Source: Bellilinea sp034411135 (lineage in GTDB: Bacteria; Chloroflexota; Anaerolineae; Anaerolineales; Anaerolineaceae). Taken from it: DNA of 64,000 nucleotides. Every line of letters begins with the position of its first letter. Within the stretch, counting starts at the first letter, position 1. Both the position numbers and the translations under genes were made by a program. Where the stretch lies: assembly GCA_034411135.1 (NCBI GenBank), contig DAOUMN010000003.1, positions 62,001 through 126,000 of the forward strand, in the 5' to 3' direction. Shown here piece after piece: positions 7,742 to 15,898 of the stretch. The notes below the pieces were generated by a model that had not been told where the DNA came from, searched no databases, and saw nothing but the letters and a program-made list of their open reading frames with translations.

Positions 7742-8233
7742 ATGAACACCGTGCGACATATCTTGCAGGTCAAGGGTACTCAGATATGGACGATCGGACC
7801 GGACGAGACCGTCTTCGAGGCGCTGCGCAGCATGGCAAAGAAAGATGTTGGCGCGCTGATCGTGATGGAAAACGAGCAGATGGTCGGTATCATCAGCGAG
7901 CGCGATTATGCCCGCAAGGTCATCCTGCAGGGCAAGACCTCGCGCGAGACAAAAGTGCGCGAAATCATGACCAGCACGGTCATCACCGTGCACCCCGATC
8001 AGACCATCGAAGAATGCATGGACTTGCTGATCACGCGCCGCATCCGCCACCTGCCGGTGGTGGAAAATGACCGGCTGATTGGCGTGATTTCCATTGGCGA
8101 CGTGCTTAACGACATCATACACCGCCAGCGGCAGGTGATCAGCAGTCTGGAAAACAAAGTGCTCGGCAAGGGAGAAGAGCCCAGCGAGCCGGCTGTGCCG
8201 CGCTTCCCCAACGTGGGCAAGAAGAACGACTAA
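7742..8233 (+). CDS. Tandem CBS-domain protein
   Basis: This 163-residue cytoplasmic protein consists of two CBS domains (about residues 8-65 and 72-130). The first carries VGALIVMENEQMVGIISERDY and the second RRIRHLPVVENDRLIGVISIGDV, the typical CBS end strands. Paired CBS domains bind adenine nucleotides (AMP, ATP, SAM) and act as energy or ligand sensors. With no attached catalytic domain, the partner is unknown. It has an AAAGGAGG ribosome site. A stem-loop follows the stop codon (8261-8299). Confidence 0.92.
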   Translation: MNTVRHILQVKGTQIWTIGPDETVFEALRSMAKKDVGALIVMENEQMVGIISERDYARKVILQGKTSRETKVREIMTSTVITVHPDQTIEECMDLLITRRIRHLPVVENDRLIGVISIGDVLNDIIHRQRQVISSLENKVLGKGEEPSEPAVPRFPNVGKKND

Positions 8234-8260
8234 GCGGTCAGGACATTCCGGCAGTCATTG

Positions 8261-8299
8261 ACCAGGGATTGCGCTGTTAACCGCAGCGCGGTCCCTGGT
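8261..8299. other. 16-bp stem-loop downstream of the CBS gene
   Basis: ACCAGGGATTGCGCTG (8261-8276) pairs with CAGCGCGGTCCCTGGT (8284-8299) using two G-T wobbles. It could end the CBS transcript or protect its 3' end; no U run follows. Confidence 0.6.
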
Positions 8300-8480
8300 T
8301 GTGGTTAAAGGGGGTGTGCCTCCGGCAGGTCGGCTTGATCTGCACGCCGTCCATCGCCAGGCGGAAGAACCACTGCCCAGGGACGACCTCCGGCGTTGGA
8401 TACCAGCCGTGCTCGATGTAAAACGGGGTAAAGGAATTTTTATAGATCGCCACAATACCGTGGCTGAAAGAACAGGCGGG
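8277..8480 (-). pseudogene. Gene remnant or short unknown ORF
   Basis: A 67-codon open stretch on the minus strand reads like a real protein (I-Y-K-N-S-F-T-P-F-Y-I-E-H-G-W-Y-P-T-P-E-V then PGQWFFRLAMDGVQ). It has aromatic-rich, plausible codon use but no ATG. The only candidate start is a GTG at 8453 without a ribosome site, and it overlaps the stem-loop at its end. It is probably the C-terminal remnant of a lost gene. Family not recognised. Confidence 0.4.
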
Positions 8481-8526
8481 TCAGAACGGCTGGTTTTGCT
8501 TGCCGCTTTGCCAGCGTTAGCCCGGC

Positions 8527-9048
8527 TCAACCGATGTAGGTCAGGTGCTGGCCAGGGTGCTGCGCGTCCGGCTTGTGGTGAATGCGCCGGTTTTGTGCGG
8601 CAATTGCCTCGATCATTGGCAGCGGCTCGAAGTGGGTGACCAGCAGCAGGAAGCGCCCCGGTTCAAGGCGCGGCAGCAAATCGTTGACCACGTTGAGCGG
8701 CACCTCGCCGCGCGCCAGCAGCTCCGTGCCGTTGACGGTGAACTGGGGTTCACCGCGCACCCAGTGTGGGTCGCTTTCGTCCGGCGGGGCGACTGCCACA
8801 GTTGCGCCGGTCTGTCCTTCCGCCAGGGCGGGCAGCCCGGCGGCGCGGCGCAGCCGGTTGACGAACTCGTTCACCGCCAGCCCGCCAATCCGGGCGACTT
8901 GTTCCAGGGTTGCCAGCCGCCCGACCGTGCGGCGCAGCAGCGGGTTGCGCAGGTTCTGGAACGCCGGGGCGGCGCGGATGATCTCCTCCTCCAGCGCCGG
9001 GTAGGCTTCCAGGACTTCCATCAATTTACTGCGCGGGTGGATGTCCAT
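8527..9048 (-). CDS. DUF1858/DUF2249 domain protein
   Basis: This 173-residue protein has an N-terminal DUF1858-type domain (about residues 1-72, starting MDIHPRSKLMEVLEAYP). Members are found beside hybrid-cluster and DUF438 proteins. The C-terminal DUF2249-type domain has the pattern LPRLEPGRFLLLVTHFEPLPMI and HHKPD. DUF2249 is related to the TusA/SirA fold and is thought to work in sulfur or metal chemistry; the function here is open. The ATG at 9048 was chosen over the one at 9054 because GAGGG lies 7 nt upstream. It starts 22 nt after the DUF438 gene and is surely co-transcribed with it. Confidence 0.83.
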   Translation of the reverse strand: MDIHPRSKLMEVLEAYPALEEEIIRAAPAFQNLRNPLLRRTVGRLATLEQVARIGGLAVNEFVNRLRRAAGLPALAEGQTGATVAVAPPDESDPHWVRGEPQFTVNGTELLARGEVPLNVVNDLLPRLEPGRFLLLVTHFEPLPMIEAIAAQNRRIHHKPDAQHPGQHLTYIG

Positions 9049-9070
9049 GATCATTCCCTCGCCTTCATCC

Positions 9071-10330
9071 CTATGCCGGTGCGGCTTCGGGGGCTTCATC
9101 GTATGCCAGCAGGCGGCGCTCGCCTTCCAGTGCGCGCAGTTCACTCAGGTCTTGGGTTACTTCCAGCGTGCCCAGGTACTCACCGGCATCGCTGCGCACT
9201 GCGTAATAGACAATGTACACCAGTTTGCCGCGCAGGTTGATCCAGAAGCGGGCGCGATCCTGTTTGCCCGCCTTGAAGTCGCGCACGATCTGATTGACGA
9301 TGTGCACGCTCTTGGGCGGGTGGCAGTACTGCACCTTGCGCCCCAAAATTGCCCGCGAACGCTCGAAGATGCGCTCGCGCCCCGGGCTGAAGTAGCGCAC
9401 GGTGTCATCCCGGTCAACAAAGGTGATGTCGAACGGCAGTGTCTTGAACAGCTGGATCAACTCCTCCAGGCGGAAACTGCCGGTTGGCATTTGCACCCGC
9501 CCGTCCTGGGCGAGCGGCTTGCGAATTTCGGTGTGCACGCCGCCTTCGGGCGTCCACTCGAACTGCGGCGCGTACAAGCAGTAGCCGTACTCGTCGCTTT
9601 GCAGGTAGATTTCGTACCAGTCCTGCTCGTTGAGCAAGTTGAGCGCAGTGGGAAAGAGAATTTTCTCCTCCTTGTACACCATCTCGTCAATGGCTTGGAT
9701 GGCGGGCGCCACGGCAAACAGGTTGTACGCTGCTGCCTCGCTGGCGGTGAAATGCTCCGCCTGCTCGAAGCCTTCCAAAGCGCCCTTGAGCAGCGCGCGG
9801 GCTTCGTCGTGCTTGCCCCACATCACCGTCGGCGGACCGGGCAGGTTGTTCTTCTCGAAGTAGGGGAAGAGCAGGTTTTCCTTGCGCCGGTAGTGCTTTT
9901 CCACGTCCATCAGCGCGTTGAGCAGCACGTGGATCGAACCCATGATCTCGCTGGCGTCGGCGTCCGGTGGCAGCGCCTCGATCTTCGTCATCCAGTGGCG
10001 TACCTGGGCGGTGGTGCGGGTCAGCTCGCGGTTTTCCTGCACAAAGGTGTGCACCGGGTGACCGGGGATGGTTTGCGGGGTCTCCTGCAGGTCAAGGTGC
10101 TGCTTGAGCACGCGGGTGTGCGTATCGCACAATTCCTGGATCGCCTCGGCGGGAATGCCCTCCTGGATCAATTGCACTTCCATCAGAAACACGTCACTGT
10201 AATCGGCTTCGTCTAGCAGGGTTTCCAGTTGGGCTTGCACCTGTTCTTCCGCTTCGCCCTGGTGCAGCCGACGGATCAGGCTTTTCATGATCTCGATGCG
10301 CTGCTGGCGGTTGTTGATCAATTCACTCAT
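9071..10330 (-). CDS. DUF438 / hemerythrin-like / PAS protein
   Basis: This 419-residue protein shows three parts. The N-terminal DUF438 domain (about residues 1-80) begins MSELINNRQQRIEIMKSLIRRLHQG. A central hemerythrin-like four-helix domain (about 90-240) holds HVLLNALMDVEKHYRRKENLLFPYFE and KHDEARALL, with a later E-E-K-I-L-F-P helix, supplying His/Glu ligands for a di-iron or haem site. The C-terminal PAS domain (about 300-400, DITFVDRDDTVRYFSPGRERIF) is of the type that can bind haem. It probably senses O2/NO or redox state. The start at 10330 follows GAGGA. It forms an operon with the DUF1858 gene. Confidence 0.9.
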   Translation of the reverse strand: MSELINNRQQRIEIMKSLIRRLHQGEAEEQVQAQLETLLDEADYSDVFLMEVQLIQEGIPAEAIQELCDTHTRVLKQHLDLQETPQTIPGHPVHTFVQENRELTRTTAQVRHWMTKIEALPPDADASEIMGSIHVLLNALMDVEKHYRRKENLLFPYFEKNNLPGPPTVMWGKHDEARALLKGALEGFEQAEHFTASEAAAYNLFAVAPAIQAIDEMVYKEEKILFPTALNLLNEQDWYEIYLQSDEYGYCLYAPQFEWTPEGGVHTEIRKPLAQDGRVQMPTGSFRLEELIQLFKTLPFDITFVDRDDTVRYFSPGRERIFERSRAILGRKVQYCHPPKSVHIVNQIVRDFKAGKQDRARFWINLRGKLVYIVYYAVRSDAGEYLGTLEVTQDLSELRALEGERRLLAYDEAPEAAPA

Positions 10331-10516
10331 TGCGTTATTCCTCGAAAACATCGGGTGGGTATGGGCGGCGCGGGGTGACTGCTGCTTCCGCTGTGCCTGA
10401 TGGGTAGGATACCAGAAGCGCGCGCGCCCTTCTTTGATTTTTATCAATCTATTCATAAAAAAGGCGCGGCGGACAGCTTAATTCTGCTTTAATCGAATTG
10501 GGGTACAATCCATTCC

Positions 10517-11821
10517 ATGCTGCGTAAAATCATTCAACTCTCGCTGGTGCACGTTGCGGTGGCAATGACCCTGGTGCCGATCAACAGCACCCTCAACCGG
10601 GTGATGATCAAGGAACTGGCGCTCTCGGCAGCGCTGGTCTCGTTGCTGGCTTCGCTGCCCTACCTGTTTTCGCCCATCCAGGTGATGATTGGTTCCTATT
10701 CCGACCGCCACCCGATTCTCGGCTGGCGGCGCAGCCCGTACATTGCGTTGGGATTGCTACTGTGCGTGGGCGGGCTGGGACTGGCGCCGCTGGCTGTGTT
10801 CACTATGCCGGACAATCATGCTCTGGGGTTGTTTTACACCCTGCTGACCTTTGCCGCCTGGGGTATGGGCTACAACCTTGCCAGCGTGAGTTATTTTTCG
10901 CTCGCATCCGAGTTCGCCGGTGAAAAGGGGCGCTCGCGCACCGTGGCAGTGATGATGACTCTGATGATCATTGCCATCATCCTGACTGCCACCACGCTCA
11001 GCCGCCTGCTGGTGGACTACTCGCCGGAGCAATTGCAGCGTGCCTTTTTGTACGTTGCCACCGCTGCCCTGTTGCTGGGCACGCTGGGTTTGTTTGGGCT
11101 GGAGCCGCGCCGCAGCCAGCCTGCCGCCGGGCTGCCGGCGGAGGAACGCCAAACATGGATTGACACCCTGCGCCCAGTTTTTGCCAACCCGCAAGCCCGG
11201 CGCTTCTTCTTTTACCTGATCTTGCTGCTGGCTGCCATCCTGGGGCAGGATGTGCTGCTGGAGCCGTTTGCCGCCCAGGCGTTTGACCTGCCGGTGGCGG
11301 CGACCACTCGCATTACCTCGATCTGGGGCACCTGCATGCTCATCACCCTGGCAAGCGCCAGCCTGCTGGAAAGGCGGCTGGGCAAGCGCCGTGTGGCACA
11401 GATCGGTTCCAGTGTTGCTATTACCGCCTTCGTGATGATCGCCGCCAGCGGGCTGGTTCACATCAGTGCGGTGTTTTTCGCCGGTGTGGTGCTGCTTGGG
11501 CTGGGCAGCGGGCTGGCGACGGTCTCTAATCTTTCATTGATGCTGGATATGACCACCGAACAGGTCGGGCTGTACATTGGCGCGTGGGGAATTGCCAATG
11601 CCATCTCGCGCCTGACCGGCACGCTGGCAAGCGGCGTACTGCGCGACCTGCTCAGCGCGTTGAGCGGGGATGCCCTGTTCGGCTATGTGGTTGTCTTCTT
11701 CCTCTTTGCGCTGCTGCTGGCAATCTCGTTGGGGTTGCTGCGCCGCATCAGCGTTCAGCGCTTCCAGGAAGAAGCCCGTCCATTGTCGTTTGCCGAGCGT
11801 GCCGCCGCGCTGAATGATTGA
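10517..11821 (+). CDS. PucC-like (BCD family) MFS transporter
   Basis: This 434-residue, about 12-helix major-facilitator protein has the PucC/BCD hallmarks: an N-terminal LSLVHVAVAMTLVPINSTLNRVMI, and SYSDRHPILGWRRSPYIALG after helix 2. BCD proteins include PucC/LhaA, which assist light-harvesting complex assembly in phototrophs. However, homologues occur in organisms without bacteriochlorophyll, so the cargo is unknown. No bch or puf gene is visible in this window, though a rhodopsin gene lies 10 kb away. A weak promoter-like TTTAATCGAATTGGGGTACAAT precedes the gene (10488-10509). It converges on recO with a 7-bp gap. Confidence 0.85.
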   Translation: MLRKIIQLSLVHVAVAMTLVPINSTLNRVMIKELALSAALVSLLASLPYLFSPIQVMIGSYSDRHPILGWRRSPYIALGLLLCVGGLGLAPLAVFTMPDNHALGLFYTLLTFAAWGMGYNLASVSYFSLASEFAGEKGRSRTVAVMMTLMIIAIILTATTLSRLLVDYSPEQLQRAFLYVATAALLLGTLGLFGLEPRRSQPAAGLPAEERQTWIDTLRPVFANPQARRFFFYLILLLAAILGQDVLLEPFAAQAFDLPVAATTRITSIWGTCMLITLASASLLERRLGKRRVAQIGSSVAITAFVMIAASGLVHISAVFFAGVVLLGLGSGLATVSNLSLMLDMTTEQVGLYIGAWGIANAISRLTGTLASGVLRDLLSALSGDALFGYVVVFFLFALLLAISLGLLRRISVQRFQEEARPLSFAERAAALND

Positions 11822-11828
11822 GCCGCGC

Positions 11829-12599
11829 TCAGGCGGCTTTACCGCGGCGCACCTGGCGTAAAAACGCGGGCGTGTTCAAGCCGCGCTCCAGGTGGTAGGT
11901 CAGGTAGTGCTGCATTAGCGCTTCAATCTCCTGCTGCACGGCAGGCGCAATCACCGCGCGGGCGGACTGGGTGTAGTTGCTGCGCTGAAAGTGGCGCATG
12001 AAACGCAGCCCGTTGAGCGAGACCGGGCGGGCAGCCGGCGCGGCGCTGCCGCAGGCGGGGCACAGCGCGCCGCCCAGCAGGGCGGAAAAGAACTGGTCCT
12101 CCGCCTGGATTTCGCGCCCGCACTGCACACAGTGGAACAATTCCGGGCGAAAGCCGAGCAGGTCGAGCAGGCGCATCTCATAATAGCGCAGGGCAAGGAA
12201 TGGCGGTTGACCCTCGTCCAGCCGCTGCAGCGTATCGCACAGCAGGCTGTAAAGCATGCGGTTGGCGCCTTCCTCGTAGGTGAAGCGGTCGAGCAGCTCG
12301 ATCACATAACTGGTTTGCCCAATGCGCTCCAGGTCTTCGCGCAGATTGAGGTACGCGGCGATGGTTTCTGCCTGGGTGACGATCCACAGGTCGCGCCCGC
12401 GCGCCAGCAGCAGTTTGACCCGCGTGAACGGCTCCAGGTGACCGGCTTTGCGCGAGCGCAAACGGCGCACCCCTTTGGCAATGGCGCGCAATTTTCCCGC
12501 TTCGCGGCTATACAGGGTCAGCAGGCGGTCGGCTTCGCCCCAATCACTGTGGCGCAGGACGACGGCTTCAACCCGCAGGGTTCGTTCGGCAGACGGCAT
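11829..12599 (-). CDS. recO: DNA repair protein RecO
   Basis: This 256-residue protein joins RecF/RecR in loading RecA onto SSB-coated gaps. The N-terminal OB fold has RVEAVVLRHSDWGEADRLLTLYSREAGKLRAIAKGVRR, the RecO signature. The C-terminal helical part carries a zinc ribbon, C-V-Q-C-G-R and, 19 residues on, C-P-A-C-G. Length is normal. The ATG at 12599 was chosen from homology; the longer frame upstream does not look coding. It is divergent from hutU with 134 bp between. Confidence 0.95.
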   Translation of the reverse strand: MPSAERTLRVEAVVLRHSDWGEADRLLTLYSREAGKLRAIAKGVRRLRSRKAGHLEPFTRVKLLLARGRDLWIVTQAETIAAYLNLREDLERIGQTSYVIELLDRFTYEEGANRMLYSLLCDTLQRLDEGQPPFLALRYYEMRLLDLLGFRPELFHCVQCGREIQAEDQFFSALLGGALCPACGSAAPAARPVSLNGLRFMRHFQRSNYTQSARAVIAPAVQQEIEALMQHYLTYHLERGLNTPAFLRQVRRGKAA

Positions 12600-12733
12600 G
12601 GTACCGGTATTATACCCCGCCAGAATATGGCGGGGTAATCCCCGCCCGGCACGCCCGCGCACCTCACCCAACCAGCCAATCTGTTGTACAATAATCCCAT
12701 CCCAATCTTTTACCCCTTTTCCGGAGGTGTGGT

Positions 12734-14389
12734 ATGTCCGTTCCGCGCACAGTGCGCGCCCCACGCGGCTCTCAACTGACCTGCAAGTCGTGGCTGACCG
12801 AAGCCGCCTACCGCATGATCCAGAACAATCTCGACCCCGAAGTCGCCGAGCGCCCGCAAGACCTGGTGGTGTACGGTGGGCGCGGGCAGGCTGCCCGCAG
12901 CTGGGAGGCGTTCGACGCCATCCTGGCGGCGCTGCGCGACCTGGAGGACGATGAAACCCTGCTGGTACAGTCCGGCAAGCCGGTGGCGGTGTTCAAATCG
13001 CACCCCGATGCCCCGCGTGTGCTGATCGCCAACTCCAACCTCGTCCCGCACTGGGCAACCCAGGAACACTTCGACGACCTGGCTGCTAAAGGGTTGATCA
13101 TGTACGGGCAGATGACCGCCGGTTCGTGGATTTATATCGGCACGCAGGGCATTCTGCAAGGCACCTACGAGACGCTCGCCGCGCTGGCGGCGCAGAAAGG
13201 CTGGCAGTCGCTGAAAGGCAAATTTGTGCTCACCGCCGGACTGGGCGGAATGGGTGGTGCCCAGCCATTGGCAATCACCATGAACGAGGGCGTCGGGCTG
13301 GTGGTCGAGGTCGACCCGGCGCGCGCGCGCCGCCGCCAGGAGATTGGCTACGTCGATGATGTGGTTGATACACTCGAAGAGGCGATGACGCTGGTGGAAG
13401 ATTACGTCCGCCAGGGCGTGCCGCGCTCGATTGGGCTGGTGGCAAACGCAGCCGATATCTACCCCGAACTGGTCGCACGTGGCGTAACCCCCGACGTGAT
13501 CACCGACCAGACCCCCGCCCACGATGTGCTCAGTTACGTGCCCTCCGGTTTGAGCGTCGAGCAGGCGGAGGCGCTGCGCCGCAGTGACCCATCGGAATAC
13601 GCTTGCCGCTCGCTCGATTCGATGGCGCGCCACGTTCGCGCCATGCTCGACTTTCAACGCCGCGGCGCCGAGGTGTTCGACTACGGCAATAACCTGCGCC
13701 AGCGCGCCTACGACCACGGCGTTAAGGATGCCTTCAATTTCCCCGGCTTTGTGCCTGCCTACATCCGCCCGCTGTTTTGCGAAGGCAAGGGTCCCTTTCG
13801 CTGGGTCGCGCTCTCTGGCGACGTGGAGGACATCTACCGCACCGACGAGGCGGTGATGGAACTGTTCCCCGATGACCCCCACCTGCAGCGCTGGCTAAAG
13901 ATGGCGCGCGAGAAGGTGCCGTTCCAGGGGCTGCCCGCGCGCATCTGCTGGCTGGGCTACGGCGAGCGCGCCCGCGCCGGGCTCAAGTTCAACGAAATGG
14001 TCGCCAAAGGCATTCTCAAAGCGCCAATCGTCATCGGACGCGACCATCTCGATGCCGGTTCGGTGGCTTCGCCTAACCGCGAAACCGAAGCCATGCGCGA
14101 CGGCAGCGACGCCATCTCCGACTGGCCAATTCTCAACGCGCTGATCAACACCGCCGGTGGGGCAACCTGGGTCTCCTTCCACCACGGCGGCGGGGTGGGC
14201 ATTGGCTTCAGTCAGCACGCCGGCATGGTCATCGTCGCCGATGGCAGCCAAGCCGCCGCCCGCCGACTGGAGCGCGTGCTTGCCAGCGATCCTGGCATGG
14301 GAGTGGTGCGCCATGCCGATGCCGGTTATCCCATTGCCGTGGAAACCGCCCGCCAGCGCGGTGTGCGCATTCCCATGCTGAAAGGCTGA
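12734..14389 (+). CDS. hutU: Urocanate hydratase
   Basis: This 551-residue cytosolic enzyme converts urocanate to imidazolonepropionate in histidine breakdown, using tightly bound NAD+ as an electrophile. Recognisable segments are LVVYGGRGQAARSWEAF near the N-terminus, NSNLVPHWA, YGQMTAGSWIYIGTQGI, the NAD loop TAGLGGMGGAQP, DQTPAHD, PSGLS and a C-terminal GRDHLDAGSVASPNRETE. Length is typical (about 555). It has GGAGGT upstream of the ATG. hutH, hutI and hutG are not adjacent, so the pathway is dispersed or incomplete. Two membrane-anchored proteins follow after 3 nt and may be transcribed with it. Confidence 0.97.
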   Translation: MSVPRTVRAPRGSQLTCKSWLTEAAYRMIQNNLDPEVAERPQDLVVYGGRGQAARSWEAFDAILAALRDLEDDETLLVQSGKPVAVFKSHPDAPRVLIANSNLVPHWATQEHFDDLAAKGLIMYGQMTAGSWIYIGTQGILQGTYETLAALAAQKGWQSLKGKFVLTAGLGGMGGAQPLAITMNEGVGLVVEVDPARARRRQEIGYVDDVVDTLEEAMTLVEDYVRQGVPRSIGLVANAADIYPELVARGVTPDVITDQTPAHDVLSYVPSGLSVEQAEALRRSDPSEYACRSLDSMARHVRAMLDFQRRGAEVFDYGNNLRQRAYDHGVKDAFNFPGFVPAYIRPLFCEGKGPFRWVALSGDVEDIYRTDEAVMELFPDDPHLQRWLKMAREKVPFQGLPARICWLGYGERARAGLKFNEMVAKGILKAPIVIGRDHLDAGSVASPNRETEAMRDGSDAISDWPILNALINTAGGATWVSFHHGGGVGIGFSQHAGMVIVADGSQAAARRLERVLASDPGMGVVRHADAGYPIAVETARQRGVRIPMLKG

Positions 14390-14392
14390 GCC

Positions 14393-14773
14393 GTGCGCCT
14401 GCGCCGCCTGTTGTGGTTCGTCATCATGATTGCCTTGGGCGCCGGAGCGGGCATCCTCTACGGCTGGGTGCTGCGCCCGGTGCAAGCCAGCGGCTTCAGC
14501 CTGGACACACTGCGCAGTGACTACCAAGCCGATTATGTGCTGATGACCGCCGAGATTCACCGCCAGGACGGCGATCTGAACGCCGCCGCCGAACGGCTTG
14601 CCCGCCTGGATGACGAATCGTCCGCGCTGCGCTTGGTGCAGCAAGCCATCCTTACTGCGCAAACGCTGGGCTACGCCCGCAGCGACATCGAAACGCTGGC
14701 GGCGCTGTTCCAGGCGCTGCAAAAAGGCAGCCCGCCGCCCGCCCCCACGCTCACCCTCACGCCGCCGCCATGA
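14393..14773 (+). CDS. Membrane-anchored helical protein, first of a pair
   Basis: This 126-residue protein starts at GTG three bases after hutU. An N-terminal membrane helix (residues 7-25) is followed by an extracytoplasmic TPR-like alpha-helical part containing DYVLMTAEIHRQDGDLNAAAERLARLDD, and a short Pro/Thr tail. The following gene overlaps it by ATGA and has the same plan (one helix, D-Y/T-Y-R-V-M helix, repeated ARERLKLL), so the two are probably diverged duplicates that work together. Function not recognised. Confidence 0.72.
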   Translation: MRLRRLLWFVIMIALGAGAGILYGWVLRPVQASGFSLDTLRSDYQADYVLMTAEIHRQDGDLNAAAERLARLDDESSALRLVQQAILTAQTLGYARSDIETLAALFQALQKGSPPPAPTLTLTPPP

Positions 14774-15699
14774 TCGAAGACGAGTATTACGAAGAGGACG
14801 AAACGCCCCGCCAGCCGCCGCTCTACCTGCTGACCGGACTGGTGATCGGTTTGCTGCTGGGGCTGTTGGTCTCGCTGGTTCTTGCCCCTGCCCAGGTGGT
14901 CGATACTGCCCCGGCGCTGCTCAGCGCCGCCGACAAGGACACCTACCGCGTGATGATCGCCCGCGCCTACCAGTCCAGCAGCGACCTGCCGCGCGCTCGC
15001 GAACGGCTGAAACTGCTCGAAGATGCCGACCCGGCGCAAGCCCTGGCGGACCAGGCACTGCGCCTGCAATCCGCAGGCGGCGGCGAGGACGCCCCGGCAA
15101 GCCTGCGGGAAGACATCCGCTCCCTGGCGGAACTGGCAGCAGACCTGACCAGCCCACCGCAAAGCGCCAACCCGCCCGCCAATGCGCCAACCACCCCGCT
15201 GGGTGGTTCCGCTGCGCCTGCCGCCACCCCGCAGACCTTTGCCACGCTCGACCTGGCGCAAGCCGTCCAGACAGCCACCCTGCCGCCCACCCCGACCAGC
15301 CCGCCGCCCACGCCGCGCCCAACCTTCACCCCGCGTGTCCAGCCTTCACCGCTGCCCACCCTGGGTGCGCCGTTTGTGCTGCTCGAACGGCGCGAAGTGT
15401 GCGAAGCGCCGCAAAGCCCGCCGCGACTGCAAATCGAAGTGCAGGACAGCACCGGCAAGCCGGTGGCGGGGATTGCCATCAGCGTCGCCTGGGACGGCGG
15501 CATCGACACCTTTTACACCGGGCTGCACCCGCAGGTCAACCCGGGCTATGCCGATTTTGACATGCAAGCCGGGGTGGTCTACAGCCTGCGGGTGGGCGAA
15601 TTGAGCGAAACGCTCAACGGTCTGAGCGCGCCGGAATGCATACCGCAGAGCGGAGCGGCTTTCACCGGCAGCCTGTACCTGATCTTCCGTCAGCCCTAG
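14770..15699 (+). CDS. Membrane-anchored protein with Pro/Thr linker, second of a pair
   Basis: This 309-residue protein overlaps the previous gene by 4 bp, so translation is coupled. It has an acidic N-terminus (MIEDEYYEEDE), one membrane helix (about 20-42) and a helical TPR-like part (about 50-130, YRVMIARAYQSSSDLPRARERLKLLED). A long Pro/Thr/Ala linker follows (130-205), then a C-terminal beta-sandwich-like domain (about 210-309) with QDSTGKPVAGIAISVAWDGG, which resembles carboxypeptidase-regulatory or Ig-like surface modules. Probably an outward-facing cell-envelope protein. Specific role unknown. Confidence 0.75.
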   Translation: MIEDEYYEEDETPRQPPLYLLTGLVIGLLLGLLVSLVLAPAQVVDTAPALLSAADKDTYRVMIARAYQSSSDLPRARERLKLLEDADPAQALADQALRLQSAGGGEDAPASLREDIRSLAELAADLTSPPQSANPPANAPTTPLGGSAAPAATPQTFATLDLAQAVQTATLPPTPTSPPPTPRPTFTPRVQPSPLPTLGAPFVLLERREVCEAPQSPPRLQIEVQDSTGKPVAGIAISVAWDGGIDTFYTGLHPQVNPGYADFDMQAGVVYSLRVGELSETLNGLSAPECIPQSGAAFTGSLYLIFRQP

Positions 15700-15898
15700 G
15701 CGGTGAGTCTGTCAGGGTATGTCCTTCGACATGATCGGGATTCAGGCTCGGCGCATGGTGGGCTTGCCCTGCGCCCGTCCAAGCCTGCGGGGTGCGTGGT
15801 GACACGCAGCTGAGTGCGAACGAACGCATGGATTTCTTCCACGCGCCCATGTAGCGATAGAACAAACCATTCTTGTCCGGAGAGTGACCTGACCTGTG

